The notes: generated from the sequence alone by a model not told the origin. A DNA stretch of 64,000 nucleotides from Bog-159 sp049511415 (GCA_049511415.1 JBEKYC010000017.1:37950-101949); one strand, 5' to 3'. Positions 50,190-58,480 are shown, numbered from the stretch's first letter. Translations and numbers: made by a program.

Positions 50190-51566
50190 TTATAACCGTG
50201 GTGCGGGAATCTCCGCCGGATGCACGGCCTGTGCCGCGCGCAGGATCAGACCCTCGGCGAACGGCTTGCCGATGATTTGCAGCCCGATGGGCAACCCGCG
50301 GCGATCGCTGCCGCACGGGATCGACACCGCCGGCAGCCCCAGCAGGTTGATGCCGCGTACGAAACGCGTGGTCGCCAGGCGCACATCTTCGCTTTGGCCG
50401 CCGATCGAGACGCTGGTTTCGCCGATGCGCGGCGCCGTGATCGGCGCGGTCGGCGTGAACAGGCAATCCACCTGCCTCCAAAGCGCGTGGAATTCGCGCT
50501 GCATCGCCGTGCGCAGCCGTTGCGCATTGATGTAATCGGTGGCCGGCAATAGCCGCCCCTGTTCCAGCAGCGCCAGCACATCCGGGCCGAACTGATCGCG
50601 ATGTTCCATATGCGGTTCCAGGGCGGCCGAGGCTTCCGCCATTAAGATGACCCGCGCCACGGTGTTGATGGCGGCGATATCCGGCACCCGTATCGGAACG
50701 ATTATGGCGCCCTGCGACTCCGCCGTCCGGAACGCGCCGCGCACCGCCGCATCCACATCCGGCTCCAGCCGCTCCAGGTAGAAATTCTCCGGCAGCCCGA
50801 TGCGCATACCCTTGAGCGGCGGCGCAATATCCGGGACGTAATTCTCCACCGGCAGCCGCGAGGACGCCGCATCCCGCCGGTCGTGCCCCGCAATCACGTT
50901 GAGCACGGCGGCCGCATCCCGCACCGAACGCGCCAGCGGCCCCATATGGTCCAGCGACCAGGCTAGCGGCATCGCGCCAAAGCGGCTGACGCGTCCGTAA
51001 GTGGGCTTCAGTCCCACTACGCCGCAGTATGTGGCGGGGATGCGTATGGAGCCGCCGGTGTCGCTGCCCATTGCCATGAAAGCCATGCGGCTGGCCACCG
51101 CCGCCCCCGAACCGCCGCTGGATCCGCCGGGTATGCGGTCGCGGTCCCAGGGATTGCGGATTACGCCGAAGTGCGGATTGCTGGAGGTGATGCCGTAAGC
51201 CAGTTCGTGCATGCCGGTCTTGCCCACCAGCACCGCGCCGCCCGCGCACAGCCATTCCACGACCGCGGCATCGTGCTCCGGCACGAAGTCCTCGAACAGC
51301 CGCGAGCCGCCGGTGGTGGGCACACCCTTGGTGTAGAACAGGTCTTTGACGGCGATGGGAATGCCATGCAGGGGACCGCGGCCTTCGCCCCGCGCCAGTT
51401 CCGCGTCAGCTTGTTTGGCGCGCTCCCGGGCGGCATCCGCGGTCACCAGTTGCATGGCGTTGGTGCTGGGATTCAGACGCTCCACGGCGGCCAGTGCGGC
51501 GGCGGTCAATTCGCCCGAGGATACCTCCCGGCGGCGGAGCGCGGCGGCGGCTTCGAGCAGCGTCAC
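50190..51566 (-). CDS. Amidase-signature-family amidase
   Basis: 458 residues, start overlapping the preceding small gene by four bases (ATGA at 51563-51566). Amidase signature: GPLHGIPIAVKDLFYTKGVPTTGGS (catalytic Lys near residue 72), PGGSSGGSGAAVASRMAFMAMGSDTGGSIRIPATYCGVVGLKPTYGRVS (Ser-cisSer-Lys triad: SDTGGS with the serine nucleophile and cis-serine about residues 147-171). It resembles GatA and other amidases; only the amidase and a tiny partner occur here, no GatB. The upstream 60-residue protein looks like the AtzG/GatC partner. It could be a 1-carboxybiuret hydrolase-type or general amide hydrolase; not GatCAB in context. Confidence 0.9.
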   Translation of the reverse strand: MTLLEAAAALRRREVSSGELTAAALAAVERLNPSTNAMQLVTADAARERAKQADAELARGEGRGPLHGIPIAVKDLFYTKGVPTTGGSRLFEDFVPEHDAAVVEWLCAGGAVLVGKTGMHELAYGITSSNPHFGVIRNPWDRDRIPGGSSGGSGAAVASRMAFMAMGSDTGGSIRIPATYCGVVGLKPTYGRVSRFGAMPLAWSLDHMGPLARSVRDAAAVLNVIAGHDRRDAASSRLPVENYVPDIAPPLKGMRIGLPENFYLERLEPDVDAAVRGAFRTAESQGAIIVPIRVPDIAAINTVARVILMAEASAALEPHMEHRDQFGPDVLALLEQGRLLPATDYINAQRLRTAMQREFHALWRQVDCLFTPTAPITAPRIGETSVSIGGQSEDVRLATTRFVRGINLLGLPAVSIPCGSDRRGLPIGLQIIGKPFAEGLILRAAQAVHPAEIPAPRL

Positions 51567-51745
51567 TCGCCGTCCTCCCGGTCGGTGTGAAAGGTGACAG
51601 CCGGCTCCTCGGCGGCATCCAGGGTGCGCAGTAGGGGCCGGAAATCGGCTTCCAGCGCCTCCAGCGGCTGCACCATGCGGTCCAGGCTGCCCTCCGGTAT
51701 CGCCAGCCCGTTAGCCCGGGCGATCTTTTTCCAGTCTTTGCTCAT
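51563..51745 (-). CDS. AtzG/GatC-like 60-residue amidase partner
   Basis: 60 residues from ATG 51745, with GGAG seven bases upstream. The sequence MSKDWKKIARANGLAIPEGSLDRMVQPLEALEADFRPLLRTLDAAEEPAVTFHTDREDGE matches in pattern the small partner proteins of amidases (the L...P.LRTL....EPA..F motif of AtzG-like and GatC proteins), which wrap around and stabilise the amidase subunit. It overlaps the amidase start by four bases and the end of the upstream membrane-protein gene by 35 bases. It is the sort of gene easily missed by automatic annotation. Assignment by motif only. Confidence 0.75.
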   Translation of the reverse strand: MSKDWKKIARANGLAIPEGSLDRMVQPLEALEADFRPLLRTLDAAEEPAVTFHTDREDGE

Positions 51746-52673
51746 TTGGGTTCTCCATGCGCGCGGCCCAGTGTGCGGCGGCCAGGACGACCATCGCGGA
51801 CGCAAACGCCCAGATCAGTATGGTAACGGAATTATGGAACACGCCGTATTCCCGGTCCAGGCGCACGCCCAATAGCGGCCAGACCACCAGGAAAACGTAC
51901 TTCATCCCTTCCAGGATCAATCCGGTGAGTACCGCCACGGGAGCCACGCGTCCGGGGCGTATGGGGCAGTTGGGCAGAATCCAATAAATGAGGAACAGCG
52001 CCAGGCAGGCAATCGGGACGGCCGCGATCTTGAACACCAAAACGTTGACCCATACGTCCAGGCGGGCGTGGCCGGGACTCAGCGAACGCGCCCATTGTTC
52101 GTTCATGCCGGTAAGCAATAGCGAAACGAGCGCCAGGCCCCCGCACAGGAAAATCATGCCCAGACTGACGAGCTGGTTTTTGAAGTACGAGCGGTTGATA
52201 GTGACTCCCCATGCGCGGTTGAGAGCCACTTCGAGCGGCTCGAAGACACCGTTCGCCGTAACCAGGAGCAGCAGCATGGCCACCGGCTGGAACGCGCCCC
52301 GCATGGGCAGATTGCGTTTGACAAACGCGCCCAGGTCACCCGGAAGGTAGTCGTTGAGCGCCAGATAAATGGTATTCACGGCGGCCGGCCAGCGCAGGAT
52401 ATCGCGGCAGAAAGAAAGCATCACGATCAGGAAAGGGTAGAACGACAGGAGCGCGCTGGCGGCCACCGCCAGAGCGTAAACGTGAACTTCCGTCTGCATA
52501 CAATAGCGCAGAGTGGAGCGGCAAGCATCGACGGCCAGCGACCAGCGCGAACGCTTCGGCGGAGTGGAGAAGATCGGGGTCAATAACCAGCTTACTGTGT
52601 GCCGCAGCCCCGCGGCCACCACCGCATAACGTTCTCCGCCCAGCCGCGTCCAAGATGGTAGACTATCTACCAT
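51711..52673 (-). CDS. YihY/BrkB-family inner membrane protein
   Basis: 320 residues from ATG 52673; GTG 52622 (GGAG upstream) would give 303 residues and free the operator region, so the start is uncertain. The YihY pattern is visible: WSLAVDACRSTLRYCMQTEVHVYALAVAASALLSFYPFLIVMLSF, FQPVAMLLLLVTANGVFEPLEVALNRAWGV, VSLGMIFLCGGLALVSLLL, FKIAAVPIACLALFLIYWILPNCPI. Six membrane spans. It was once thought to be ribonuclease BN but is a membrane protein of uncertain role. The usual AAALAYY is replaced by VYALAVAASALLSFYP. It overlaps the AtzG-like gene, and its start lies four bases from the divergent ADOP gene. Confidence 0.82.
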   Translation of the reverse strand: MVDSLPSWTRLGGERYAVVAAGLRHTVSWLLTPIFSTPPKRSRWSLAVDACRSTLRYCMQTEVHVYALAVAASALLSFYPFLIVMLSFCRDILRWPAAVNTIYLALNDYLPGDLGAFVKRNLPMRGAFQPVAMLLLLVTANGVFEPLEVALNRAWGVTINRSYFKNQLVSLGMIFLCGGLALVSLLLTGMNEQWARSLSPGHARLDVWVNVLVFKIAAVPIACLALFLIYWILPNCPIRPGRVAPVAVLTGLILEGMKYVFLVVWPLLGVRLDREYGVFHNSVTILIWAFASAMVVLAAAHWAARMENPNEQRLEKDRPG

Positions 52674-52674
52674 C
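52654..52674. promoter_or_regulatory. Dyad-symmetric operator between divergent YihY-like and ADOP genes
   Basis: GATGGTAGA, a three-base centre CTA, then TCTACCATC: a perfect 9-bp inverted repeat ending three bases before the ADOP ATG (52678) and overlapping the first codons of the YihY frame if it starts at 52673. Such dyads precede PadR- or BlaI-type regulated genes. No regulator gene is next to it. Confidence 0.6.
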
Positions 52675-52677
52675 GAT

Positions 52678-55239
52678 ATGCTGCGGCGCCGGCCAACCCG
52701 CAATGACGACCTGGAACGCGAGTTGCGCGCGCATCTCGAAATGGAAGCCGCCGAACAGGGCGATCCGCACGCCGCGCGCCGCGCCTTTGGCAATGTGACC
52801 GTCACCCAGGAGACCATTCACGAAATGTCGCGCTGGACTTGGTTCGCACAGTTGGCGCAGGATCTGCGCTACGCCGCCCGTTTGCTGCGGCGAGGCCCGG
52901 CCTTCAGCATCGTTGCCGGGGTGATGCTAGCCCTCGGCATCGGGGCCAATACCGCCATCTTCAGCATCGTGAACGCTGTCTTGCTGCGCCCCCTGCCTTT
53001 TCCGGAGCCCAGCCGCCTGGTGCGCGTGTGGGAGTGCAGCACTTCGGGCAACCACCGCAATGTGGTCAGCCCGTACAATTTCTTCGCCTGGCGCGATCGC
53101 AACCGCAGCTTCCAGTCGATCGCCGCCATTGACGGCTGGACCGCCAACATCACCGGCAGCGGTGAACCGCTGGCAGCGTCCGGTATGCGCGTCACGCCGG
53201 AATTCTTCGACGTCCTGCAGGCGCCGCCCTTGCTGGGCCGCGCGTTCAGTGCCCGCGAAGGCATCCCGGGGCACGACGACAAGGTGATTCTCAGCTATGG
53301 CTTTTGGCAGAGCCGTTTTGCGGGCGATCCCGCGGTGCTCGGCAGGAAGATCACCATGAACGGCGCGCCTACGACCATCATCGGCGTAATGCCGCGCGAC
53401 TTCCGCTTCCCCGGATGGAAATCGGAGCTTTGGGTGCCCATGCCCACCGAACGCGTCAAAGGCCGGTTCCTGACCACCGTCGCACGCCTCCAACCCGGCG
53501 TCAGTATGGCCCAAGCGCAGCAGGATATGCAGGCGGTCGCCCGGCAGCTCGCCGCGGAAGATCCGGCCATGAACAAGGATTGGAGCGCCGAAGTGGTGCC
53601 TTTCCTCGGCGACCTTACCGAAGACGTGCGTCTGCCGCTGCTCGTGCTGCTGGGAGCCGTGGGCTTGGTGCTGTTGATCGCGTGCGCCAATGTGGCCAAC
53701 CTGCTCCTGATGCGCGCCAACGGCCGCACGCGCGAAATCGCCCTGCGCGCCGCCCTGGGCGCCGGCCGCCGCCGCATCCTGCAGCAACTGCTCTGCGAAA
53801 GTTTGCTGCTGGCCCTGGCCGGATGGGCCGCGGGCCTGGCCGTCGGTTACTGGGGTCTTCGGGGATTGCTCGCGTTGGTACCCGCCGGCGTGCACTTGCC
53901 CCGCATGGAATCCGTGCACCTGGATCCCGGCGTCTTCCTGTTCGCCTTCGGCATTTCCTTGCTGACCGCCCTCTTCTTCGGACTCATTCCCGCCATGCAA
54001 GCCTCGCGCCCGCAATTGCAGAGCGCTCTGCGTCAAGGCAATGCGCGTACCGGCATGGGCGGCAGCCGCGTGTTCCGGCGCGCATTCGTAGTCGCCGAGA
54101 TGGCTCTGGCGCTCATGCTGCTCACCGCCGCCGGATTGCTCCTGCGCAGCTTCCAGCGCCTGATCTCGGTCGACCCGGGTTTTACCCACGATCGCCTCCT
54201 GACAATGACCATCTTCACTTCACCGGCTAAGTATGACGACAAGCCCAAGCGATCCCAATATTTCGACCGCATCGTTCGTGAAGTGCGCGCCGTGCCAGGT
54301 GTCGAATCTGCCGGAACAGTACACTTTTTGCCGCTCACGGGCATGGTCTCCGGCTCCTGCTTCGCCGAGGCGCCCGGGCCGGAGCCTGACGTTTCTTCGC
54401 CCGCGGCCGACTTCCTGGTCGTCAGTCCCGGCTATTTTGAGGCCATGGGCACGCCCATGCTCAGCGGCCGCAACTTCGGGCTGCGCGATCAGTTCGGGTC
54501 GCCCAGTGTAGCGGTCGTGAATCACGCCTTCGCGGAGCACTTCTTCCACGGCCGCGATCCCGTCGGGCGCTCGCTGAATGTCTGCTGGACCGTGCCCAAT
54601 CCGGTGACTATCGCAGGTGTTGTGGCGGATGCCCGCCAGACCGATCTGCAGCGGCCGCCCCAGCCGACCATCTTCCTGGACAACATTCAGGCACCCATGT
54701 ACTTCGCCCACTTGGTGGTGCGCTCGCGCCATGACCCCACCCGGGTGGCGCGCGCCGTACAGGCCGCCATTCATCGGGTGGATCCCGATCAGGCCATCTC
54801 GGGCGTCGAAACCATGCAGGAGATCTTCTCCGATTCGGTCTCCCGCCCCCGATTCCAACTCGTGCTTTTGTCGATATTCGCCGCCCTCGCGGTCTTGTTA
54901 GCCACCATCGGCGTCTACGGCGTGGTTTCGTATTCGGTGACCCAGCGCACCCAGGAAATTGGCATTCGCATGGCTCTGGGCGCGCGCCGCGGCGATGTAA
55001 CCCGCATGGTTCTGAGAGAAGGGTTGCTGGTGGCGGGCGCTGGAATTGCAGCCGGGCTGGTTGGAGCCGTAGCGTTCGGCCGCGTACTGCGCGGCTTGTT
55101 ATTCGAAGTCTCGCCCATCGATCCGGCTACGCTGGCTGCCGTGGCCGCCTTGCTGCTGGCCGTTTCGCTTGTGGGCACATGGCTGCCGGCCCGCCGCGCG
55201 GCCCAGGTGGACCCGATGGTCGCGCTGCGCTACGAGTAA
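52678..55239 (+). CDS. ADOP-type ABC transporter permease (MacB-like, duplicated orphan permease)
   Basis: 853 residues. N-terminal MLRRRPTRNDDLERELRAHLEMEAAEQGDPHAARRAFGN and MSRWTWFAQLAQDLRYAARLLRRGPAFSIVAGVMLALGIGANTAIFSIVNAVLLRPLPFPEPSRLV is the ADOP (acidobacterial duplicated orphan permease) signature, followed by a MacB-like periplasmic domain, FtsX-type membrane spans (LLVLLGAVGLVLLIACANVANLLLMRANGRTREIALRAALGAGRRRI) and a second copy near the C-terminus (RTQEIGIRMALGARRGDVTRMVLREG). No ATPase domain is fused or adjacent, as is typical for ADOP. Its transported substrate is unknown. It diverges from the YihY-like gene over a palindromic operator. Confidence 0.93.
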   Translation: MLRRRPTRNDDLERELRAHLEMEAAEQGDPHAARRAFGNVTVTQETIHEMSRWTWFAQLAQDLRYAARLLRRGPAFSIVAGVMLALGIGANTAIFSIVNAVLLRPLPFPEPSRLVRVWECSTSGNHRNVVSPYNFFAWRDRNRSFQSIAAIDGWTANITGSGEPLAASGMRVTPEFFDVLQAPPLLGRAFSAREGIPGHDDKVILSYGFWQSRFAGDPAVLGRKITMNGAPTTIIGVMPRDFRFPGWKSELWVPMPTERVKGRFLTTVARLQPGVSMAQAQQDMQAVARQLAAEDPAMNKDWSAEVVPFLGDLTEDVRLPLLVLLGAVGLVLLIACANVANLLLMRANGRTREIALRAALGAGRRRILQQLLCESLLLALAGWAAGLAVGYWGLRGLLALVPAGVHLPRMESVHLDPGVFLFAFGISLLTALFFGLIPAMQASRPQLQSALRQGNARTGMGGSRVFRRAFVVAEMALALMLLTAAGLLLRSFQRLISVDPGFTHDRLLTMTIFTSPAKYDDKPKRSQYFDRIVREVRAVPGVESAGTVHFLPLTGMVSGSCFAEAPGPEPDVSSPAADFLVVSPGYFEAMGTPMLSGRNFGLRDQFGSPSVAVVNHAFAEHFFHGRDPVGRSLNVCWTVPNPVTIAGVVADARQTDLQRPPQPTIFLDNIQAPMYFAHLVVRSRHDPTRVARAVQAAIHRVDPDQAISGVETMQEIFSDSVSRPRFQLVLLSIFAALAVLLATIGVYGVVSYSVTQRTQEIGIRMALGARRGDVTRMVLREGLLVAGAGIAAGLVGAVAFGRVLRGLLFEVSPIDPATLAAVAALLLAVSLVGTWLPARRAAQVDPMVALRYE

Positions 55240-55241
55240 GA

Positions 55242-55475
55242 TTAGGGTCGCTGGCGGCTCAATGCGATGGTTTGCACGGTCTTGCTCCGGCTGGACCTGT
55301 TCTTGCGCAACACCGCGGCCGCCGATTCCAGATTCGCGGCGTGGTGGCGGATCTGCCGCGCATGACCCCGTAGGGCGTCCGCGCGTTGCTCCAGATCGTC
55401 GGCGATCAGGTTCAATCCGTCGATGTAGCCGGCACTCAGCTCGATCGGGCGGGGAAGGCGTTTTAGTTTGTTCAT
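55242..55475 (-). CDS. Small hypothetical helical protein
   Basis: 77 residues from ATG 55475 (MNKLKRLPRPIELSAGYIDGLNLIADDLEQRADALRGHARQIRHHAANLESAAAVLRKN...). The central part is a strong amphipathic helix pattern rich in Ala/Leu/Arg, the end is Ser/Arg-rich. No family recognised and no good ribosome site, so the gene call is uncertain. It ends two bases from the ADOP stop and would start upstream of the hairpin near 55566. The open frame continues upstream but that part overlaps the bshA start on the other strand. Confidence 0.4.
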   Translation of the reverse strand: MNKLKRLPRPIELSAGYIDGLNLIADDLEQRADALRGHARQIRHHAANLESAAAVLRKNRSSRSKTVQTIALSRQRP

Positions 55476-55565
55476 GAAAAGGCGCTGTTGAATAACCTTC
55501 AGCAATTGACATGCCGGGGAAAACGCGTAAATATCCGCCAGCCCGCCGCGCTTCTTCCGCACTCC

Positions 55566-55591
55566 TGAGACGCGCGCCGGCCCGCGTCTCA
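55566..55591. repeat. Inverted repeat (hairpin) upstream of bshA
   Basis: TGAGACGCG and CGCGTCTCA flank an eight-base GC loop, ending 35 bases before the bshA GTG. With 9-bp perfect arms it could be an operator or an RNA hairpin in the leader of bshA. Not placed as a terminator since no gene ends here. Confidence 0.45.
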
Positions 55592-55626
55592 TCAAAGATA
55601 CACGGCCGCCGTGGTAGCCTGACCAT

Positions 55627-56760
55627 GTGAACGTCGGCATTACCTGCTATCCGACCTACGGCGGCAGTGGCATCGTGGCCACCGAACTCGGCCTCGAACT
55701 TGCTAACCGCGGCCACGAAGTCCACTTTATTACTTACGCGAATCCCATTCGTCTCGACCCGGGCATTCCTCGCATACATTACCACGAGGTGGAAGTCTCC
55801 ACTTACCCGTTGTTTCAATATCCGCCTTATTGCCTGGCGCTGGCCTCGCGCATGGCGGAGGTGGCAGAATCCTACGGCCTGGATCTGATGCACGTGCATT
55901 ACGCCATTCCGCATTCCATCTCGGCCATGCTCGCCAAGGATATGCTGGCGCCTGTGCGGCGGCTGCCCTTCATCACCACGTTGCATGGCACTGACATCAC
56001 CCTGGTGGGCGCCGACCGTTCTTACTTCCCCATCACCAAGTATTCCATCGAAAAATCGGATGGCATCACCTCGATCAGCGATTATCTGCGCGGGCAGACC
56101 ATCGATGTGTTCGGCGTGGGTAACGAAATCCGCGTGATCAAGAATTTCGTCAATTGCGATGTGTATAAGCCGGATCGCGAGAAGCACATGGCCCAGTGCT
56201 ATGCGCCCGAGGATGCCAAGCTGCTGCTCCACGTATCCAACTTCCGGCCGGTCAAGCGCGTGCTCGATTGCGTGCGCATTCTGGCGGAAGTCGTGCCGCG
56301 CGCGCCGGCGCACCTGCTAATGGTCGGCGATGGTCCGGAACGCGGCCCCGCCGAACACCTGGCGCGCGAATTGGGCATCGAGCGGCACGTCTCGTTTCTC
56401 GGGAAGCAGAACCACGTCGAGCGCATCATCCCGCTGGCGCACGTTCTGCTGATGCCCAGCGAACTGGAGTCGTTCGGGCTGGCCGCGCTGGAGGCTATGG
56501 CTTGCGGTGTGCCACCCGTGGCCACCCGTGTGGGTGGTGTGCCCGAGTTGATCACGCATGGCCTGGATGGCTACCTGGAGGACGTGGGCGACATCCCCGC
56601 GCAGGCCGCGCGCGTCACGGCGCTGCTCAACGATAGTGCCCTACATGATCAGATGTCCCGCGCCGCGCGGCATACCGCCACCGAGCGCTTCTGCGCGGAC
56701 AAAATCATTCCGCTTTACGAGCAATACTACGAAGAAGTGTTGCGCCGTGCGAGTGCTTGA
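55627..56760 (+). CDS. bshA: N-acetyl-alpha-D-glucosaminyl L-malate synthase, bacillithiol biosynthesis
   Basis: 377 residues from GTG. GT4-type glycosyltransferase: N-terminal NVGITCYPTYGGSGIVATELGLELANRGHEVHFITYANPIRL and HVHYAIPHSISAMLAKDM match BshA closely; VIKNFVNCDVYKPD, LLLHVSNFRPVKRVLDCVRIL, LLMVGDGPERGPAEHLARELGIERHVSFLGKQ and the donor-site PSELESFGLAALEAMACGVPPVATRVGGVPE follow. BshA joins L-malate to UDP-GlcNAc, the first step of bacillithiol synthesis. bshB and bshC are not adjacent. Bacillithiol genes are known in acidobacteria. The 3' end overlaps the convergent GH88 gene by 34 bases. Confidence 0.93.
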   Translation: MNVGITCYPTYGGSGIVATELGLELANRGHEVHFITYANPIRLDPGIPRIHYHEVEVSTYPLFQYPPYCLALASRMAEVAESYGLDLMHVHYAIPHSISAMLAKDMLAPVRRLPFITTLHGTDITLVGADRSYFPITKYSIEKSDGITSISDYLRGQTIDVFGVGNEIRVIKNFVNCDVYKPDREKHMAQCYAPEDAKLLLHVSNFRPVKRVLDCVRILAEVVPRAPAHLLMVGDGPERGPAEHLARELGIERHVSFLGKQNHVERIIPLAHVLLMPSELESFGLAALEAMACGVPPVATRVGGVPELITHGLDGYLEDVGDIPAQAARVTALLNDSALHDQMSRAARHTATERFCADKIIPLYEQYYEEVLRRASA

Positions 56761-57872
56761 GCCTTTTCCAGGGCTTCCAGAAAGAAGTACTCGCCCCACA
56801 TCACCGATTCATTCACGCCCAGGTTTTTATGGATATGGTAGACGCCGCCCTTCAGAATACCTTCCCATTCCGGGTCCCCTTCGGCCAGCCAGTCGCGGCA
56901 AAGGGTTGCCAGGATATGCAGCGCCGTCTCGTGATAAAAATGGCCCTTGGTGGCGTCGCTTACGAGACTCTGCAGACGCAGTAGGCCGGCCGCCGCGATG
57001 GCCGCCGCCGAAGTATCCACCTGCGCGCGGCCACCATCCAAGGGCGCATCATAATCCCACGGTGGCACGCCGTCCGCCGGCGTATGGCGGATGTAGAAAT
57101 CGGCGCAAGCTTCGGCGGTTTCGAGCAGCAGCGGGTCGTGTGTGTACGTGTAGGCGGTGCCGAAGCCGTATAGCGCCCACGCGAGTCCTCGTGACCAGCA
57201 GGAGTCGTCCCGAAATCCCTGGTGCGTGGTCTGCTTCAGGAATTCGCCGGTTTCCAGGTCGAACAAGCCCTCATGCGCGGTCGAGCCGTCACCCCGCACC
57301 AGCACCCGCCGGGTGGTGTGGCAGTGCCGCAGGGCGATCTCCGCCAGCGCCTGGTCGCCGGTTTCGCGCGCCGCGTGGAAGACGATGCCGACGTTCATCA
57401 TGATGTCGATGAATAGCGAATCGGGCGACACAAAAGACCGCAGATACCCGCCTTTATCCTGAAAGCGGAGCGCCATCGTGCGGCCCGCTTCCACCACCAC
57501 CCGTTTGAGGGTGGGATCGGGCGTGAAGCCGTGCCAGCGATGAAAGCTGGGCATAAAGAGGAAGCCTAGATCGTGCACGTCGCGATCGAGCTTGCGGGGT
57601 TCCAGCGGGCGCGAATACCGCATGGCCTGCTCCCGCCACCAGCGCGACTCCGCACTTCCAGTTGCCTGCCGCGCGTACATGATCCACAGCATGCCGGGCA
57701 GAAACCCGTCGCACCAATGCGTCCATTGTTCCCCCGCATGCTTCCAGAGCCCGCCACGGGTGTACATCGGATAGAAATCCGGGTCCCGTTCGATCAGGGC
57801 GCGCAACTGGCGCGCGGCAAAGCGCAAGGCATCCTCGAATAGAGGTGTGGCGTGGCCCGCAAGCTGAATCAC
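56727..57872 (-). CDS. GH88 unsaturated glucuronyl hydrolase-like enzyme
   Basis: 381 residues from a GTG eight bases after a TATAAT. (Alpha/alpha)6 hydrolase of family GH88: WTHWCDGFLPGMLWIMYARQATG, then RDVHDLGFLFMPSFHRWHG with the catalytic-type Asp101 and SPDSLFIDIMMNVGIVFHAARETGD with Asp156 (by analogy with characterised unsaturated glucuronyl hydrolases), HQGFRDDSCWSRGLAWALYGFGTAY and a final GVNESVMWGEYFFLEAL. No signal peptide. The enzyme removes unsaturated uronic acids left by polysaccharide lyases from oligosaccharides. No lyase is adjacent. It overlaps the bshA 3' end and shares a divergent promoter region with the SET-domain gene. Confidence 0.92.
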   Translation of the reverse strand: MIQLAGHATPLFEDALRFAARQLRALIERDPDFYPMYTRGGLWKHAGEQWTHWCDGFLPGMLWIMYARQATGSAESRWWREQAMRYSRPLEPRKLDRDVHDLGFLFMPSFHRWHGFTPDPTLKRVVVEAGRTMALRFQDKGGYLRSFVSPDSLFIDIMMNVGIVFHAARETGDQALAEIALRHCHTTRRVLVRGDGSTAHEGLFDLETGEFLKQTTHQGFRDDSCWSRGLAWALYGFGTAYTYTHDPLLLETAEACADFYIRHTPADGVPPWDYDAPLDGGRAQVDTSAAAIAAAGLLRLQSLVSDATKGHFYHETALHILATLCRDWLAEGDPEWEGILKGGVYHIHKNLGVNESVMWGEYFFLEALEKAQALARRNTSS

Positions 57873-57880
57873 GATACCGC

Positions 57881-57908
57881 ATTATAATTCGGTCCGGCCT
57901 CTTCTCAA
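57881..57908 (-). promoter_or_regulatory. Promoter of the GH88 gene, likely leaderless
   Basis: Minus strand: TTGAGA (57903-57908), 16-base spacer, perfect TATAAT (57881-57886), then only eight bases to GTG 57872. The transcript would start at or next to the start codon. It shares its -35 bases with the divergent promoter of the SET gene. Confidence 0.6.
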
Positions 57909-57930
57909 ATGGCCGGCGGTTCGGTACAAT
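57902..57930 (+). promoter_or_regulatory. Promoter of the SET-domain gene, likely leaderless
   Basis: Plus strand: TTCTCA (57902-57907), 17-base spacer, TACAAT (57925-57930), nine bases before ATG 57940. There is no ribosome site. Its -35 overlaps the -35 of the GH88 promoter on the other strand, so the two cannot be bound at once. Confidence 0.5.
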
Positions 57931-57939
57931 CTTCGGAAA

Positions 57940-58413
57940 ATGGCCGCGCATCCTTTCATTGCTTCGCCGCGAATCGACCCGCTCCTCGCCCGTTTCAAAT
58001 TGCACGTGGGGCGCTCAGGTATCCACGGTTGGGGAGTCTATGCGGCCGAGCCGATCCCGGCCCGCCACAAAGTGATTGAGTATACCGGCGAGCGGATCAG
58101 CCGGCGCGAAACCCGAAGGCGGGGCATGGGGCCGCGCACCTATCTCTTTACCTTGGACAACTATTGGACTCTCGATGGGGCCGTGGGCGGCAGCGGCGCG
58201 GAGTTGATTAATCACTGCTGCCAACCAAACCTCTATAGCGGCATTTTCAAGGGCCACATCCTCTACCTGGCAAAACGGGACATCAAACGCGGGGAAGAAC
58301 TCACGGTGGATTACCGTTTCTCGGACAAAATCGATGACGTTCCGTGCCGCTGCGGGTCGCTTGGCTGCCGCGGCACCATCAACTTAAAATCCCGCCGCGT
58401 ATCAAAAAGCTGA
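57940..58413 (+). CDS. SET-domain protein with post-SET cysteine motif
   Basis: 157 residues. A eukaryote-like SET domain: FKLHVGRSGIHGWGVYAAEPIPARHKVIEYTGERISR, TYLFTLDNYWTLDGAVGGSGAELINHCCQPNLYSG (the ELINHxCxPN signature, Cys in place of the common Ser), LYLAKRDIKRGEELTVDYRFSD and the post-SET CRCGSLGCRGTIN. All key S-adenosylmethionine and catalytic motifs (GWG, NHxCxPN, GEELTxDY) are retained, so methyltransferase activity is likely; the target in a bacterium is unknown. Leaderless promoter as described. Bacterial SET proteins of this size are scattered and often horizontally acquired. Confidence 0.93.
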   Translation: MAAHPFIASPRIDPLLARFKLHVGRSGIHGWGVYAAEPIPARHKVIEYTGERISRRETRRRGMGPRTYLFTLDNYWTLDGAVGGSGAELINHCCQPNLYSGIFKGHILYLAKRDIKRGEELTVDYRFSDKIDDVPCRCGSLGCRGTINLKSRRVSKS

Positions 58414-58480
58414 GAGTACTTTACCGCTCGGACTACTACAGTTCTGTAAATCGGCCCAACAAACACCACCCGAGAACGGT

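Noticed and set aside
58437..58448. TACAGTTCTGTA palindrome before the NarL-type regulator
   Set aside because: Arms of five bases only; expected by chance in such a window.
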